From contig JBAUOE010000072.1 in assembly GCA_049579585.1 (NCBI GenBank), positions 1-5,032 on the forward strand: a stretch of 5,032 nucleotides of DNA, in the 5' to 3' direction. Source of the stretch: 67-14 sp049579585 (GTDB lineage: Bacteria > Actinomycetota > Thermoleophilia > Solirubrobacterales > 70-9). The position numbers and the translations under genes were made by a program. Below the pieces are notes generated by a model that was not told where the DNA came from, did not search any database, and was given only the letters and a program-made list of their open reading frames with translations. Numbering within the stretch: position 1 is the first letter of the stretch; every line of letters begins with the position of its first letter. Positions 5,018 to 5,032 of the stretch are shown here, piece after piece.

Positions 5018-5032
5018 ATGGAACGTTTAAGG
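5018..5032 (+). CDS. Possible start of a further gene, cut by the window
   Basis: ATG at 5018 opens a frame reading MERLR before the window ends. The only support is the -10-like box six bases upstream and the location after a terminator and a noncoding stretch. The product cannot be told from five codons. Confidence 0.3.

Overview
The window looks like a piece of an actinobacterial chromosome, and a member of the Thermoleophilia (Solirubrobacterales type) is my best guess. The reasons are the high GC content, strong G/C bias at third codon positions in most genes, SD-poor starts with TANNNT -10 boxes only a few bases before the ATG, and the particular mix of families (DUF1015, an FMO-like flavoprotein, an extended SDR). 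The taxonomic placement is inference, because no ribosomal marker is present.

Layout. At the left edge, on the minus strand, is the N-terminal 60% or so of a DUF1015 protein (730 down to 1), cut by the window. It diverges from a plus-strand run across only 38 bp, which holds two back-to-back candidate leaderless promoters. The plus-strand run is a compact three-gene operon: an FMO-like FAD/NADPH monooxygenase (769-2094), a BASS/SBF-family membrane transporter (2121-3074) and an NAD-dependent extended SDR of the epimerase/dehydratase type (3084-4040). The gaps are 26 and 9 bp. The simplest reading is an uptake-and-oxidation cassette for a small organic, perhaps amphipathic or steroid/terpenoid-like, molecule. 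The transporter would bring it in or out, the flavoprotein would oxygenate it and the SDR would dehydrogenate, reduce or epimerise a group. The substrate cannot be read from the sequence.

After a weak hairpin the character changes. A 212-residue protein (4116-4754) joins an N-terminal helix-turn-helix to a C-terminal single-copy LAGLIDADG-like region. It uses codons such as ATA, CTA and AGA that the upstream genes largely avoid, which suggests acquisition. It ends 13 bp before an intact tRNA-Pro(UGG) gene (4768-4841), followed by a very good 13-bp-stem terminator (4858-4887). Beyond that, 4893-4943 resembles a decayed, shortened copy of the same tRNA. The last 15 bases look like the leaderless start of another gene.

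Most interesting points: the transporter carries Arg-Tyr where BASS proteins normally have Gln-Asn at a sodium site; a perfect 22-bp palindrome lies inside the monooxygenase gene; the HTH/LAGLIDADG-like gene abuts a tRNA with a degraded tRNA copy and a short direct repeat around it; and three starts share near-leaderless promoter geometry. I see no clear evidence of a wholly new system. The closest candidates are the transporter variant and the small tRNA-associated module.
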